Shown here one piece after another: positions 31,661-42,840 of a stretch of DNA of 64,000 bases. Origin of the DNA: Wallemia ichthyophaga EXF-994 (taxonomy: Eukaryota; Basidiomycota; Wallemiomycetes; Wallemiales; Wallemiaceae); the NCBI RefSeq assembly GCF_000400465.1, contig NW_008806285.1, positions 275,017 to 339,016 of the forward strand, in the 5' to 3' direction. Each line of letters begins with the position of its first letter. Positions within the stretch are counted from its first letter, which is position 1. The notes below the pieces were generated by a model. The model ran no database searches. It saw only the letters and a program-made list of their open reading frames with translations, and was not told the origin of the DNA. The translations under genes were made by a program, and so were the position numbers.

Positions 31661-33262
31661 ATGAACATCCAAAGATTGCCTCCTGAGCTGATACCCAATA
31701 TCATCGAGCCACTTTCGGCCAACCCGAGGGACCTGCTGCCGGTGCTCACACTCAATAAGGAGTTCTCCCATGAAGCGTATAAGCAGCTGTATTCATTCGT
31801 CGCCCTCAGGCCATGGGAGCGACCCGACAAGCTGGTGGAGTTCTTCGACGCCATAAAGCACAACAGCGAGCTAGCGCACCTTGTGAAAAAGCTAGAGATA
31901 CGATCCTTTCCCCGTCAGCTCAGCCACATCGAAAGAGTCCATCTCTACGACACATTGACGTCGTCACTCACCCATTTCACCAATCTAGAGATCCTCAGCT
32001 GGACGCGAGCCATGACGCTCAGCACGGATATCCTATCAGTCGTTAGCACCTTACCTCGACTGTCAGAGCTGGAAATCAATTCCGGAAACGATATAAGATA
32101 CGATGACATCTTCAAACCCACTCCAGCCCGATGGCGCACACTGCACACCCTGAAAGTTATCCTGCCTGATCGTAGCATAGCGCGCGCTTTGCGGCCATTT
32201 CTCCAGCAGCGTGGCCAGCAGCTGCGATCGCTGATGATATTGGCCAAAGAGAGCGGCGTGATTGACGATAAATACCTCAACAGCATTGCGGGAAGCTTGA
32301 CAAACCTCCATCAGCTCAGTCTTGGTGGATTGAAGCGCGTGACGGATAGATCTATCGTGAATATCCTCGTGCGGAACCCACACATTACCTCACTGGCATT
32401 AGAATCGCTCAGCTTGACTAGCACTCACTGGGAAATTATTATGCCTTACCTCACACATCTCAGTGTGACATATAACTCTTCAGGCGTGCTGGATAAACTA
32501 TTAGACGCTATTAGACCGAGCAAGTCGTTCAAGAGCTTCACTATATACTCGTCAGGGATGGACAGTCTGCCGTATCTGCCCGCGGAGTTTCTCGAGCGTT
32601 TGGTCAATATGCATTGCTATACATTGACGACACTTAGGGTAAGCGTATCTCTGCTTTGCCCGGATAGGACTAACAACATTTACAAACAGATACATCACGT
32701 CTTGGTTACTCAGGAGATGCTCACTAACGTATCCAACAAGTGCCCTCATCTCACCGAATTGGTGGTGCATCTCCCCATTGTAGACACCGGCATTCTGATG
32801 AGCGAGTGTGCACCGAACTGGACCAGGCTTGAAAAGCTACATCTGCTGGGTGACTCCAGCACTGGTAAGGAGATACAGATGGAGCACCTCCTACCCTTCG
32901 TGGAGATATGCCAAAACCTCACACAAGTGGGATGGCGATCGCGGGTTTGGAAAGTTCACAGACATGGCCAGGATGTACGTCTAGATCTGTACAAGCAGAT
33001 TTATATTCCTAGCGTGTTTTCGGTGTGTACTGAGTACCCTACTAGACTTGTGACTCACGACACTCAAGGTTATTCGAACATGAGCTTGAGGAGGAGGATG
33101 AAGCCTTCGGTGCATGGAAGGATGAACACTGAGATAGCAATTTTGAACACAAGTTTTGCATATGCCCCTCACTGTACTATAAAGAATCATATATATATTC
33201 TAGGACATAGAATCGAAGATAAAGTTAATCATAATAATATACTTGTAATGTTCTCATTTTGA
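31661..33262 (+). CDS. F-box-like / leucine-rich-repeat-like protein
   Basis: A 533-residue intronless frame beginning MNIQRLPPELIPNIIEPL, typical of the short fungal F-box-like motif (LPPEL.. followed by LLPVLTLNKEFSHEAYKQLY). After it come irregular leucine-rich segments: NLEILSWTRAMTLS, LSELEINSG, LHTLKVILPDRS, NLHQLSLGGLKRVTDRSI, and HITSLALESLSLTSTHWE. Proteins like this are abundant in basidiomycetes and mostly uncharacterised; substrate recognition in an SCF ligase is likely but not shown. The last 30 residues look like run-on sequence, so the true end may be earlier through an unrecognised intron. Confidence 0.65.
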   Translation: MNIQRLPPELIPNIIEPLSANPRDLLPVLTLNKEFSHEAYKQLYSFVALRPWERPDKLVEFFDAIKHNSELAHLVKKLEIRSFPRQLSHIERVHLYDTLTSSLTHFTNLEILSWTRAMTLSTDILSVVSTLPRLSELEINSGNDIRYDDIFKPTPARWRTLHTLKVILPDRSIARALRPFLQQRGQQLRSLMILAKESGVIDDKYLNSIAGSLTNLHQLSLGGLKRVTDRSIVNILVRNPHITSLALESLSLTSTHWEIIMPYLTHLSVTYNSSGVLDKLLDAIRPSKSFKSFTIYSSGMDSLPYLPAEFLERLVNMHCYTLTTLRVSVSLLCPDRTNNIYKQIHHVLVTQEMLTNVSNKCPHLTELVVHLPIVDTGILMSECAPNWTRLEKLHLLGDSSTGKEIQMEHLLPFVEICQNLTQVGWRSRVWKVHRHGQDVRLDLYKQIYIPSVFSVCTEYPTRLVTHDTQGYSNMSLRRRMKPSVHGRMNTEIAILNTSFAYAPHCTIKNHIYILGHRIEDKVNHNNILVMFSF

Positions 33263-33394
33263 ATGTCACTTGCTGAAAGACAAAGAAAACTTTCAATACA
33301 CCAACCATAGATGGAGACCAGCTCTGCAAGGAATAAGGAGACCAGCTCCAATTAGCTTCTTTATGGCGCACACGACTTTTAAACCCAATCACAA

Positions 33395-34761
33395 TCACAC
33401 TTTACCTCCGTACATGTTAAAGTACTGACCCGGCTGTGGTCCCGGACCTGGCACCGGATAGGCAGTTTGTGGATGGGGCGAAGGAGTACCGCCATAAGGA
33501 TGGAGGAGAGAAGCTTCGCTCTGCGCATGTGCCCAAGGAGGTTGAGGCGTCTGAGAGGAAGGAGGTGCTTCATTCGCGAATGGATCTGCGTATGCATTGT
33601 CGCTATATCCAGCACCTGCTCCAGCATGTTCATCACTGTAATAGGCCATACCAGTGAGTGGATCAAAGTACTGCGGATGTGCTACTCCACCGGCAGCTGC
33701 TGCTGCGTTTGGAGGCATAGGATAATCGCTATAAGGCGCGTATCCCATTGCACCCGGGCTGTTTGAACGCATTCCACCGATAGAGTGTGACGCGTTGGTT
33801 AGTGGCTCACCACCTAGACTCAAATCGTCATCTGTCTCGTTCGTTGGATGTGGGTTGCTGTAGCTGCTCTCCATCTCTATACCTGCACCACCGGTAGGGC
33901 GAGCAGGCAATGGCTGGAGTGCGGTTGCTGATGGTCCGTCTTCATCTCGCAATTGAGGCCATTTAATGTCGTCTGTTTCTGTGTCAGAATCTATCACCAC
34001 TTAAGAACCCACTCACCACTGTTGTCCTCGTCGTCTTCGATATCTGCGTATCGTCTCTTCACACATCTCCAGATAACAAAGCCGGCGGCGGCTATCGCGG
34101 CAACACCTACGCCCACAGCGATACCAATGATACCACCTGTGCTCAAACCGTCTGATTCTTCACTCGATGCGTTGCCTGAGCCCGGCGAAGGCGTCTGCGT
34201 TACTGTCACCACATTTCCATTGTTTTTAGTTAAAAGGCTTGGTGATGGTGTTGAGCTGTTTTCACTCGCAGTCGACGCATTCGAGGCAGTGGACTGTGAA
34301 GAGGCAGTAGACTGCGATGAAGCAGAGGATTGTGATGAAGCAGAGGAGCGAGATGCGCTACTGCTGCTGCTGTTGGTATTATTGTCACTGCTGGTATTAC
34401 CCTCAGACGGGCTAGAGTCGGTGCTACTATCGCCGCTATTTGATGAGCTACTGCTGCTGTCATTACTGCTGCTGCCACCATTATCATTATTGTCGGTGCT
34501 GTTGTCGTTGTTGCTGTCTGAATTGTTATCGTTGTTGTTCGAATTATTGTGATTGTTGTTCGAATTATTGTCGCTGTTGTTCGAGCTACTCCCACCATTG
34601 CTGCTATCACCGTTGCTGCTATCACCGCCCGAACTATTATCGCTGTTATCCTGGCGTCTACTATTGTACAGAACAGGCAAAGGCGTCGGAGCTGCGAATG
34701 AGGATGCTGCTCCCACCGACAAGGATATCAATAATAGTCCTCCTAAGGTTTTTGGTTTCAT
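33395..34761 (-). CDS. Ser/Asn-rich single-pass membrane protein (cell-surface type)
   Basis: Start ATG 34761: MKPKTLGGLLLISLSVGAASSFA is a clear signal peptide. It is followed by about 150 residues of Asn/Ser/Asp/Gly repeats and Ser/Thr-rich sequence likely to be O-glycosylated. A membrane span (GGIIGIAVGVGVAAIAAAGFVIW) follows with a basic stop-transfer RCVKRRYAD. The cytoplasmic tail (about 200 residues) is Pro/Gly/Tyr-rich, ending GPQPGQYFNMYGGKV. The two frames are joined by a very short intron (34016..33991, 26 nt; DDEDNS to DSDTETDD). A 74-nt alternative using an upstream GT would also keep frame but delete the basic residues. The topology resembles fungal wall-stress sensors and Skg6/Axl2-like proteins, without a diagnostic domain. 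Confidence 0.7.
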
Positions 34762-34853
34762 TTGTGATTGCGGTGCAGGAGAAGGAGGTTGCGTGCCTCG
34801 CAAAGACCACAAAACTCAATGCTTGAAATAAGTTAAACATCCATTAAAATATA

Positions 34854-36237
34854 TTAAAAGCTTTTCTTTAGTTTCTCGTCCTCATTTTCAATTAGATGCT
34901 CAGACTTTCTCCTCTTATTCGCGCGACCCTCTTCTTCGTTAGCTTCATTCGCTGCATTCGCTGCATTCTTATCGTCAGAATCACTGTTATCACTCGTGTT
35001 ATTTGTATTGCTGCTACCATTTCCACTTTCAAGTTGTGTTGTACTGCTCAGGGACACAGGCTCTTCTGCAACCTTGCCCTGCCCAGCGTCCAACTCATCG
35101 ACAATACCAAGATGTTCCTGTGCAGTCGTTGGTTGCGGTGGTGGCTGAGCGTCACTTTCTCCATCGGCAGAATTGGTTCCTCCACTCAAAGCTGCTGCTG
35201 CTGCTGCCGCTGCATTGCTACTACTGCTCGTCGGACTTGTTGGCCTGTTAAGATTCACATTCCCAAAGTCCTCTACATCAGCTTGGGTGTCTTGCATACT
35301 CAATGGAGATATTTCTCTGCTTGTCTTTCTATTAGCTAAAAACGGTATCGGTGAGAACATTGGGGTTGGTGGTGCGCTTGCCCTGCTTGAATGTGAGGGT
35401 GAAACATTCAATGCCGATGCATTGCTTAATTCAACTGAATCTAGAGGCACGGCGCCTTCTCCATTAAGGAGTCCACATGTATTCGTATTAGATGTACCTT
35501 CCATCGCCTTTATTTGTGCATCGAGTGATATTTTACCTGATGTCACCATTACTACTCTATGCAGCGCCCGCAAATATTTTCCAACGGTTCTATACGAGCC
35601 TCTATCCTTGTTGTCATTGTATATAGCTAATTCGGATATTCGTTGTATCGTGAATGGAGGTTCACTGTTGATATTCCAATTCACGTCAGCAACTCCTTGA
35701 TCAGAATATCAACATACTCAACGAAATCCACTTCGATTATCTGCCAGATGCTATTGAACTCTTCAAAGGCTTCCTTCTCCGAAACGCTCTCAACAACCGG
35801 TGCACGTTTCGGTCCAATCACAACAGCAGGTGTTTGTACTCGTGACTTGTCTGGAGACTGACTGTGTTCGTCACTTTGCCCGAGTTGTAGGTTATTGCCG
35901 CCGTCGGCTATATTGATCTCTGGCTCAGTTCTTGTGCGCGTATCGAGTTCGACTTTAGGTTTGTCCATCTCTCGGGTATTCTTTAGGTCATCGTGTTGGG
36001 TATTATGGCTAGTGTTGTCGTAGTACTTCTTTATATTCTGTGACGCGCAGTTTAATCTACTGTCTCCTGTCTCGCCGGCGACATTCACTCACCTCCTGAA
36101 TTCTCTCCTTAAGCGCCTGTCTAATAACATCCCACGACTGGCTATATATTGCTGCGTTAATGTCAAGCATTCAATACACCTCCACCTCACCTCGGCTCAA
36201 CGTTATCAGTCATCTTCTCCAATTCGCTCAACGACAT
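34854..36237 (-). CDS. PSY4: protein phosphatase 4 regulatory subunit 2 (PSY4/PPP4R2)
   Basis: Regulatory subunit of PP4, which acts in DNA-damage recovery. Start ATG 36237 (MSLSELEKMTDNVEP). Exons continue SQSWDVIRQALKERIQE, then NIKKYYDNTSH with a charged linker, then FEEFNSIWQIIEVDFVD. A 53-nt intron (donor GTATGT, branch GCTGAC, acceptor CAACAG) joins this to EPPFTIQRISELAIYNDN and YRTVGKYLRALHRVVMV, the signature of the family (PFTIQRxCELL .. KFLRALEKNVMVV). The C-terminal half is Ser/Asn/Ala-rich and ends in a basic patch NKRRKSEHLIE. The start lies only 42 bp after the TRS120 stop codon on the same strand. Confidence 0.85.
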
Positions 36238-36279
36238 GATGAAGGCAATAAACCAAGCCAGAATTCAACACATTCATTT

Positions 36280-39200
36280 CTAACAAACATCAATAATACA
36301 TGGCTTTGACTTGTAATCTTGTATTCTCTCCACTGATCTTCTAACGCGCTCGTCCCAGTCGATTGTCGCATCAACTATGTCATCAGCATACACTTCCTCT
36401 AATATCACCACAACTTCAACGCGACATTTTGACAATGGCAGTATTCTAACATGCTGCACAGTCTCCTCATCCGATTCAAGACGTTGGAGATGCGTCCATT
36501 CCGGTCCCTTAATAATCACGCATCCTTCCACACTCGCTTGGACTTTGTATTTCAACTTCATAAAGCGCTCACTTTTGTTCGCTATGCGCAGCCTCAGTTG
36601 AGCTTCCTTTCCAATCACTATCTTGTCCCATGAACTCTGTGCCAAATCTATGTCTATATCATTTAGTTTAACCATCTCCAACATCCTCCTGCTCAGCTTA
36701 TGTTTGCGGAGGTTGAAGTTGAGGTTTCCAGCTCTTGGTGTGTCCGTCGTTGAGTCGGGTTCACGCCAAAATAGTCTCACATTCTTGTATAGCTCTTGAC
36801 TATACCAGAATATCTCTCTCATGATCCTCTCCTTCTTCAGTGGTAGACTTGTTTGTGATACTGTAAACTGTCTCTCACAGAGACTTGGTATGTTAGCCGT
36901 CGAAGTCGCTTCTCGTAGCTTCATTCTCCGCACAGGCAAAACAAGCCTTGCAGTTGAACCAGGCTGAACCAATCGACAGACTCCAAATTCGGTCATGTAT
37001 TCCTCTTCTTCGTCTTCTTTGACTCTCTCCAATACCACTTCAAATGGAGTACCGAATGAATTTCGAATATCGACGATAAGCAGAAACTCCTTGGTATCTT
37101 TGTTGCTATTCTGGAGCAGCTGTGATTGCTCTATCAGGGGCAGATGTGGTGTACTAGGCTGCGTCATTTGTGTCGGAGTCATTGGTTGGCTGGCGCTAGC
37201 GCTGGGTGAATTAGGCCACAATCCGAAATAATCCTTCTGCTCCAACTCGGAGGCCTTCTCGACGCCTTCGAAAGGCAAAACAGAGATTTGTTGAGCTTCG
37301 AGCGTCTGTTGCACTGTTAATGACAGCGAGTAAACAAGCTGACGCGCGTAAATCTGTTCAGAGTCCTCGCTGTCACGACCATACTCAACGATGATTGAAC
37401 CCTGGTTACAACCCACTCTTCCATAGCAATATATATCTAAAACTGCTCTCCGTCTTGCTGGTATAGTTATTGCCGAGATATCGGTACAAGGTCTGAAGAC
37501 AGGCTCGTGCGCGACCGTGTATTCCATCTCGTGCGTTTCAGTCAAACTACCCTGCTGCTCTTCTATAGCTGATAACAAACATTCCGTTGAGTTATCGCTG
37601 AATTTTATGTCGATGAAATCTACATCAACGTCCGACGTATTCTCTAGAATCAACTTGAGCGTCGTACTAATCGCGTTGTCAGATAAAGCACTGAAGTCTA
37701 TCAGACCCACCATTCTCCACTGTAAAGCATTAAAGCATGATGATTCATATTAGTCGCCGCAACGACGAGCGTTGGTAGTGAGTGAATTGCAGTAATATTG
37801 ATATACTGGGGACTTTTCATACCTCCAGGAGCGCTCGTGAGAGTAGTCCTCCGGGAATCGTTCATAGAAGCAATGGTTGAGGATCTACTAGACATACTCT
37901 GCCTTTGTAGAGATGGTGTACTGTTCAATGCCGAGCTCTTCATCTTGCTCCTCCGCTCTAATTTCAAACTCCGAGCTTTGCTCTTACGTTTCTCTTCGTC
38001 CGTGTTAGACAACGGGAGAATAATTTCCTTCGTCACCGTCCCTTTCATTCTCATTCTACATCCCAGTACTGTCAGTTGGCCCGTACTCTGTACTAAACCT
38101 TTCAGTAGCAATGTCTGATATGAAACTGGTGCCAGACAGACGTCCATCTTCTCGCCCTCAAAGCATACACCCGAAGTGCTCAGGACGTGTCAGTACCACC
38201 CAATATATTCGAAATATGACTTACATTAGCTCAACACCTTGTAGCTCTAGTGGGAATTTATAAGGATTATGCAGCGTTGCTGCTATTTCTAACATCTCAT
38301 TTTGTACAGTCATAGCCTGGATATAAATGTCAACTTACTCACGCAATCTTAACAAACTAACCTCTGCTATTCTCAAAGATCTTCTAGCTGGTGTGTTTGC
38401 AAGCTTTCGAATTGATGATCGCTGCGAGCTGTATGCAAATGGTATGGCATTTCCTGGTAGTCTTGGGGATGTTAAATGGAAGCGCGCTATTCTACGATAA
38501 ACCCACGTTATAAGCTCCAGGCTGAGGAGTGGGTCAGGAACCCAAAAAGCGAGTTCAACAGTAGTGGTTAAACTCCGACGCAGCACATCCAGTGCTGCAA
38601 GCATAATCTGAACAATTCTAACCTGCTCAGGAGCAGCTAGTGCAAAATAGAAATACCTCAACAATATAGCAGAATACTTGATTATGGCATTAAAGTCGCC
38701 AATATGCTCTACGATAGATATGGCATCTCTGAGAAAGTTTCGCTGCATAGTAGTCCAATTAAAGCTATGCTCGAGCTCCTCTTTGAAACTATCCCTCGCT
38801 TCATTATCTTCGTCTCTATAAAGGTATCTAAACTGCGTGTCTATCCCGTAAACATCACAAACATCATCCAGAATCTTGACCAACGATTCACTGTTGTCTT
38901 TCAATTGCCTCAGTACAACCTTTGGGTAAGATTCTTCGGTCTTAAGATCGTTCCGTGATGCTTCAAGTAAATCTGTACAGATAGCTACAACTTCCTGACG
39001 GAAATAGGCTGCCTTGCGCGCATAGCCGATGCTATCATGCGTATATAACAGCGCTATTGTAACCTTTAGCTGCTCCAATCTGTCTAATTGAAGTAGATGT
39101 GCTCCATGAGCCATTTCTGCAATCAATGAGATCTGAGATCTGGGCAAATGAGGCATCTTGTCGGCATGTTCCACTATCATATCACGATCTGGCTGAGTTT

Positions 39201-40276
39201 CCAGAAAGACGGGCGAGCCTCCAATCACTAATGCATTTAAAGACTCATCATTCAGACCCCCACAAGCCCAAACTGTCAAGAGGAATTTCGAAAACCTCAG
39301 GCACGCGCGGACGTAAGTCCTCACAGCTGTCAAGTTTGTATTGGAAACTGATAGATTGTTGATATTTAGACTTGAGTTTGAGGCGGGTGCACTACTAGAT
39401 GAGGTCTGTAGCAGACGTTTATATGACGCTAAAGCGCTACTGAATTTGTCGTATATTGCAGCCCAAGGAGTTTCGAGTAATGCGTGGATGGGTATTTTTT
39501 CTGTTTTCTGCCAATATAGTAAAACCTGTGCAACCGCTTGGCATTCAATGGCGGATGCATGATGGAATGAGTCGACAGGTGCACGTAGCTGCGACAAACT
39601 CTCGTTATAGTTTGCCAAACTCTCTTTTAGCCTGCCTGACATGAGAAAAAGATCGCCATAGAGCTTAGACTGTCTACCGTCGTTTTTGCGCCTCTCGCCT
39701 GCTGTTTCTGCAAACCAAGACAAAATGCTGCCGATGATATCAGCAATCAGGGTATTCAAGTAGAATGCGCTGTCTTCAACCAGCGCTAAATGAGAAGAAG
39801 GATTGTTAGCGGCTCTTTCACTGTCTCTAGGCTGGAATGCCCAGCAGCGCTGTATGGGTGGTTTGAGCGATGCAGGGAGCCCCACGATGGTGTGATTGAA
39901 CGCGTCGTTGGCTGTATCTAGAGAAGAATGCGAGGGACAGTCGACTACGCCAACCACAGCATGAAATTGGTCGCTGAACGCAACCTGTGCGTCGTTGATG
40001 ATGCTGTTAGGATTCGAGTGATAGTTGATGTGTATTGTGTGACTCGTCGGAGACAGCGGAGGAGGGTGAAATGCAGCTGTACAAATAGCGTCAGGTGTAC
40101 GTCTCTGTTGATCTCGAAGTCAACCCACAGAATCCTGGCACTTCAGATCCTTTCATCTGCTGGAAGCTGCTCAAAGCTTCTAAAGAGCTCTTGTAGACTG
40201 ATTTACGTATGGGCTTGATTGGCACGACTAATATATTCAAGCATCCCGGCTGGATGAATCTCTCGCCATCTTTCAT
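36280..40276 (-). CDS. TRS120: TRAPP II subunit Trs120 / TRAPPC9
   Basis: Subunit of the TRAPP II exchange factor acting at the Golgi. Order of segments: CLNILVVPIKPIRKSVY, GVVDCPSHSSLDTANDAF, AFYLNTLIADIIGSILSWF, KLYGDLFLMSGRLKESLANYNES, ETPWAAIYDKFSSALASY, RIARFHLTSPRLPGNAIPF. Then MLEIAATLHNPYKFPLELQG, STSGVCFEG, LPTLVVAATNMNHHALML, LILENTSDVDVDFIDI and many beta-rich segments. These match Trs120 in order, about 1,250 residues. Several introns are needed. One is only 20 nt (37710..37691), between LMLYSGE and ALSDNAIS, supported by homology on both sides. The start is taken at ATG 40276 (MKDGERFIQPG); an upstream exon from ATG 40442 is possible, and the first junction is not firmly resolved. 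Confidence 0.87.
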
Positions 40277-40559
40277 CGCAGAGAGATAGTGGACGTCAAC
40301 ATCCAACAGAGATAGCAGAAATATTTTGTTGATAGTCGCGTTGAAATGTATGATTAGTCTGGCCAGACGCTCCTGTTATCGCTAGAAATCCCACCGAACC
40401 AGATGAACTAACCGTGCGCGTCGTGCGCGTGAATGTAGGCATTGTTAAGAAAAACACGCGATTAGGAAGAAACTAAATCATACTATCACCGGACATACGC
40501 GTCCCTTTACACATCACTTTCGCTTCGATCAATACCGTCATCATCAGTTGCTATCGAAA

Positions 40560-41184
40560 ATGGCTCGGATGAGAACAAAACCAAATGGCGAGAATGGCGC
40601 GGAAGCACGTGAGTGACATTATTTAATGTTTACGTTATTCTAAGGCCAACTAGCTGGCGATCCAGCTACTAATGGTAATCGCAATAGAGATCGCGACACG
40701 AGTGGTAGAGGCGGCCAGCAGTACGCAGAAAGGGGCGGAAAGAGTCTAAACGCCTACAAATCAACAGGAACCGGAAAAAGGCGGTACAAACCAGGTATGG
40801 CCGCGTTAAGAGAAATCAGAAAATACCAGAAGTCGACAGACTTGCTCATTCAAAAACTGCCTTTCTCTAGATTGGTATGGGCTATCTAAGAGAAATCTCC
40901 TCGCTAACAAAATCAAGGTTCGCGAGATACACGAAGAATTTCTTAACACAGGGTACAGATTGGAGGAATTTCCTGCGCGTTGGCAGTCTTCCGCGCTACT
41001 ATGCTTGCAGGAAGCTGCAGAAGCCTATCTTGTGCATCTGTTCGAGGACGCGTGGGTGTCACTAAACAAACAAAACGACGTCACTAACGACAATGATAGC
41101 TATCTATGTACAATACACGCAAAGAGAGTTACTTTAATGCAACAGGATATACGTCTCGCTCGGAGAATACGCGGGCAGCAATAA
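40560..41184 (+). CDS. centromeric histone H3 variant CENP-A (Cse4/Cnp1)
   Basis: Marks the centromere nucleosome. About 155 residues. A basic N-tail ([16 protein letters not shown], then [17 protein letters not shown]) ends at [21 protein letters not shown]. The histone fold reads [81 protein letters not shown], close to fission yeast Cnp1. Loop 1 is longer than in canonical H3, a CENP-A hallmark. Introns lie after EA (donor GTGAGT), after PFSRL (donor GTATGG) and at 41052..41099 (48 nt, no in-frame stop). Removing the last one restores [14 protein letters not shown]. No H3-type N-tail lysine motifs remain. Confidence 0.93.
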
Positions 41185-41218
41185 TACAACATGTTTAAAG
41201 CATTCTAACGCATACATT

Positions 41219-42286
41219 TCATTTCCCGGCTTTGGCTCTGCGTTCGGCAAACCTCCTCTTGGCAGCGTCGATGGCAGACTCATCGTTACGTCTTTCGAGT
41301 GTCTTGGCTTGTTGGGTTTGTGTTGCAGATTTCTGCTGCTCTTCCTTCTCTTTCGTTAGGGACAACATCTGCTCCTCAACCATTTTACTGTGACGTTCTC
41401 TAATTGCAGCTTGTGAGGCGTCAGTACCCACTGCCTGTCTTTTGAATCCTGCTTCTTTGTTGTTTGAAGTTGGAAGAGATGGTCCTTGAGGAGCTCGCCT
41501 CTTCTTTCCTGCATTCAGACCCGCAGATAAAAGCTGGACTTTATCAACAGCCTGTCCTTCATCATCAATCTCAACATTGTTGCCTTTAGATTGAGCCTTC
41601 TTAAGCATTGAGTCTGAATCAATTTCAGTCTGCGAAGCAGGCGGCCGTATAACGTTTGATTTGTTTTCCTGTGCAGCTTTCATAGCAGCAGCATGCTCTT
41701 CCTCCTTATCGTCGAGTATACCGCGCATAAATGCTGATGCACCAGTTCCTCTGCCGTCTCTCTCCTTCTTTTCCCTGGCTTCTTCCTCTTCCTCCGCCAG
41801 TCTAATTTCCTCAAGAGTCTTCTTGTAGCCTTCGGTGACAAACTCTTCGGTGCCTTGATACTCATCACCTTCTCTTTCTCTAGTCTTTTGTATCATCTTC
41901 TCTTCAGCTCTACTTCTGTCGAGTTTGCGCTTTTCTGCAGCAACAGCCAATCCTTCAATGTATTTGGGTGCGCGTGTGCTGCTTTCTTTTTTCCGACTAG
42001 CCTCGACGGCCTCTCTGGCAGACTGCATCTGATCAAACACTTCGTCATACTCAAAAACACTATCGTCGAGCTTTTTGGCATCTTCCAGCTGCTTTGCTAT
42101 CCTCGAGCTGGTTGCTTGGGCAGCTTGGGCTACCATTCCAGTACCCTTACCACCACTGCTGCTGCTGCTGCTCTTGGCGGGTGGCTTGAACCCGGAATCA
42201 TCGTCGCTGTCATCGCTATCTTCCAGTATAGATTTTTTAGGCTTTTCCTTTGGCTGGTTGAGCCCACCACCTAGCTTGATATTCAT
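41219..42286 (-). CDS. nuclear speckle splicing regulatory protein 1-like (NSRP1/CCDC55)
   Basis: Intronless frame of 355 residues, start ATG 42286 (MNIKLGGGLNQPKEKPKK). The conserved coiled-coil core is present: VFEYDEVFDQMQSAREAV, RAPKYIEGLAVAAEKRKLD, RAEEKMIQKTREREGDEY, TEEFVTEGYKKTLEE, GASAFMRGILDDKEEEHA. An acidic low-complexity region precedes it and a basic charged tail follows. Metazoan NSRP1 regulates alternative splicing; fungal members are little studied. Its start codon is 32 bp from that of ELOF1 on the opposite strand. Confidence 0.85.
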   Translation of the reverse strand: MNIKLGGGLNQPKEKPKKSILEDSDDSDDDSGFKPPAKSSSSSSGGKGTGMVAQAAQATSSRIAKQLEDAKKLDDSVFEYDEVFDQMQSAREAVEASRKKESSTRAPKYIEGLAVAAEKRKLDRSRAEEKMIQKTREREGDEYQGTEEFVTEGYKKTLEEIRLAEEEEEAREKKERDGRGTGASAFMRGILDDKEEEHAAAMKAAQENKSNVIRPPASQTEIDSDSMLKKAQSKGNNVEIDDEGQAVDKVQLLSAGLNAGKKRRAPQGPSLPTSNNKEAGFKRQAVGTDASQAAIRERHSKMVEEQMLSLTKEKEEQQKSATQTQQAKTLERRNDESAIDAAKRRFAERRAKAGK

Positions 42287-42318
42287 AGTCCTTCTTCAAG
42301 AAAACCGCCAACACTGCA

Positions 42319-42758
42319 ATGGGAAAACGCAAGGCAGCCAGGAAGCCAACGGGTCCGAAGAAGGACAAAACTACGCTGCCAAAAACATTCGAGGTGTGTT
42401 GTGAGCAGCTCCTCTGCCACGCTTACACGCTCAGTGTCTTTTCTGTAGTCGCAACGATGCGGTACAAGTAAAACTAGATCAGAAGAACGGCATGGGCTAT
42501 CTGAATTGCAAAGTCTGTAATATGAGATTCGAGTCGACTATAAATTGTAAGTTGTTGGGCGCAGAGCTATGGCCGTAAGCTCACCATCGACAGCGCTCAC
42601 TGCACCTGTTGATCTCTATCACGACTGGATTGTGAGTATCTCTGCCATGCTTTTGAACCTGCTCACGCTCGCAGGATGCTAACGATGAGGTCAACTTCCC
42701 TCAGCAAAAGAAAAAGAGAGTGGAAGATAGGCCACCAGCCAGCGACGAAGAAGATTAA
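42319..42758 (+). CDS. ELF1: transcription elongation factor 1 (ELOF1/Elf1)
   Basis: Small zinc-ribbon protein that travels with RNA polymerase II. MGKRKAARKPTGPKKDKTTLPKTFE, spliced (donor GTGTGT, acceptor CTCAG) to CLFCSRNDAVQVKLDQKNG, MGYLNCKVCNMRFESTIN. A second intron (donor GTAAGT) leads to SLTAPVDLYHDWI and a third (donor GTGAGT) to DANDEVNFPQQKKKRVED. The four zinc-binding cysteines (CLFC and CKVC) and the N-terminal basic tail are intact, and the acidic C-terminus is typical of fungal members. Confidence 0.93.
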
Positions 42759-42840
42759 GTCATAAATTGAGAAGAAGAGTGTACACTAGCATCTTGTAGT
42801 TTGTATCAAAGAAGCATCGATTTCCATATTAAGCAACAAC

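Noticed and set aside
34230-34831. Long open frames on the plus strand opposite the Ser/Asn-rich gene
   Set aside because: They are shadows of a repetitive low-complexity coding region; the minus strand has a signal peptide, a membrane span and a basic stop-transfer.
41052-41099. A 16-residue insertion in CENP-A between FEDA and [10 protein letters not shown]
   Set aside because: The segment has GTGGGT at its start, a CACTAAC branch site and ATAG at its end; removing it restores the exact family sequence, so it is an intron.
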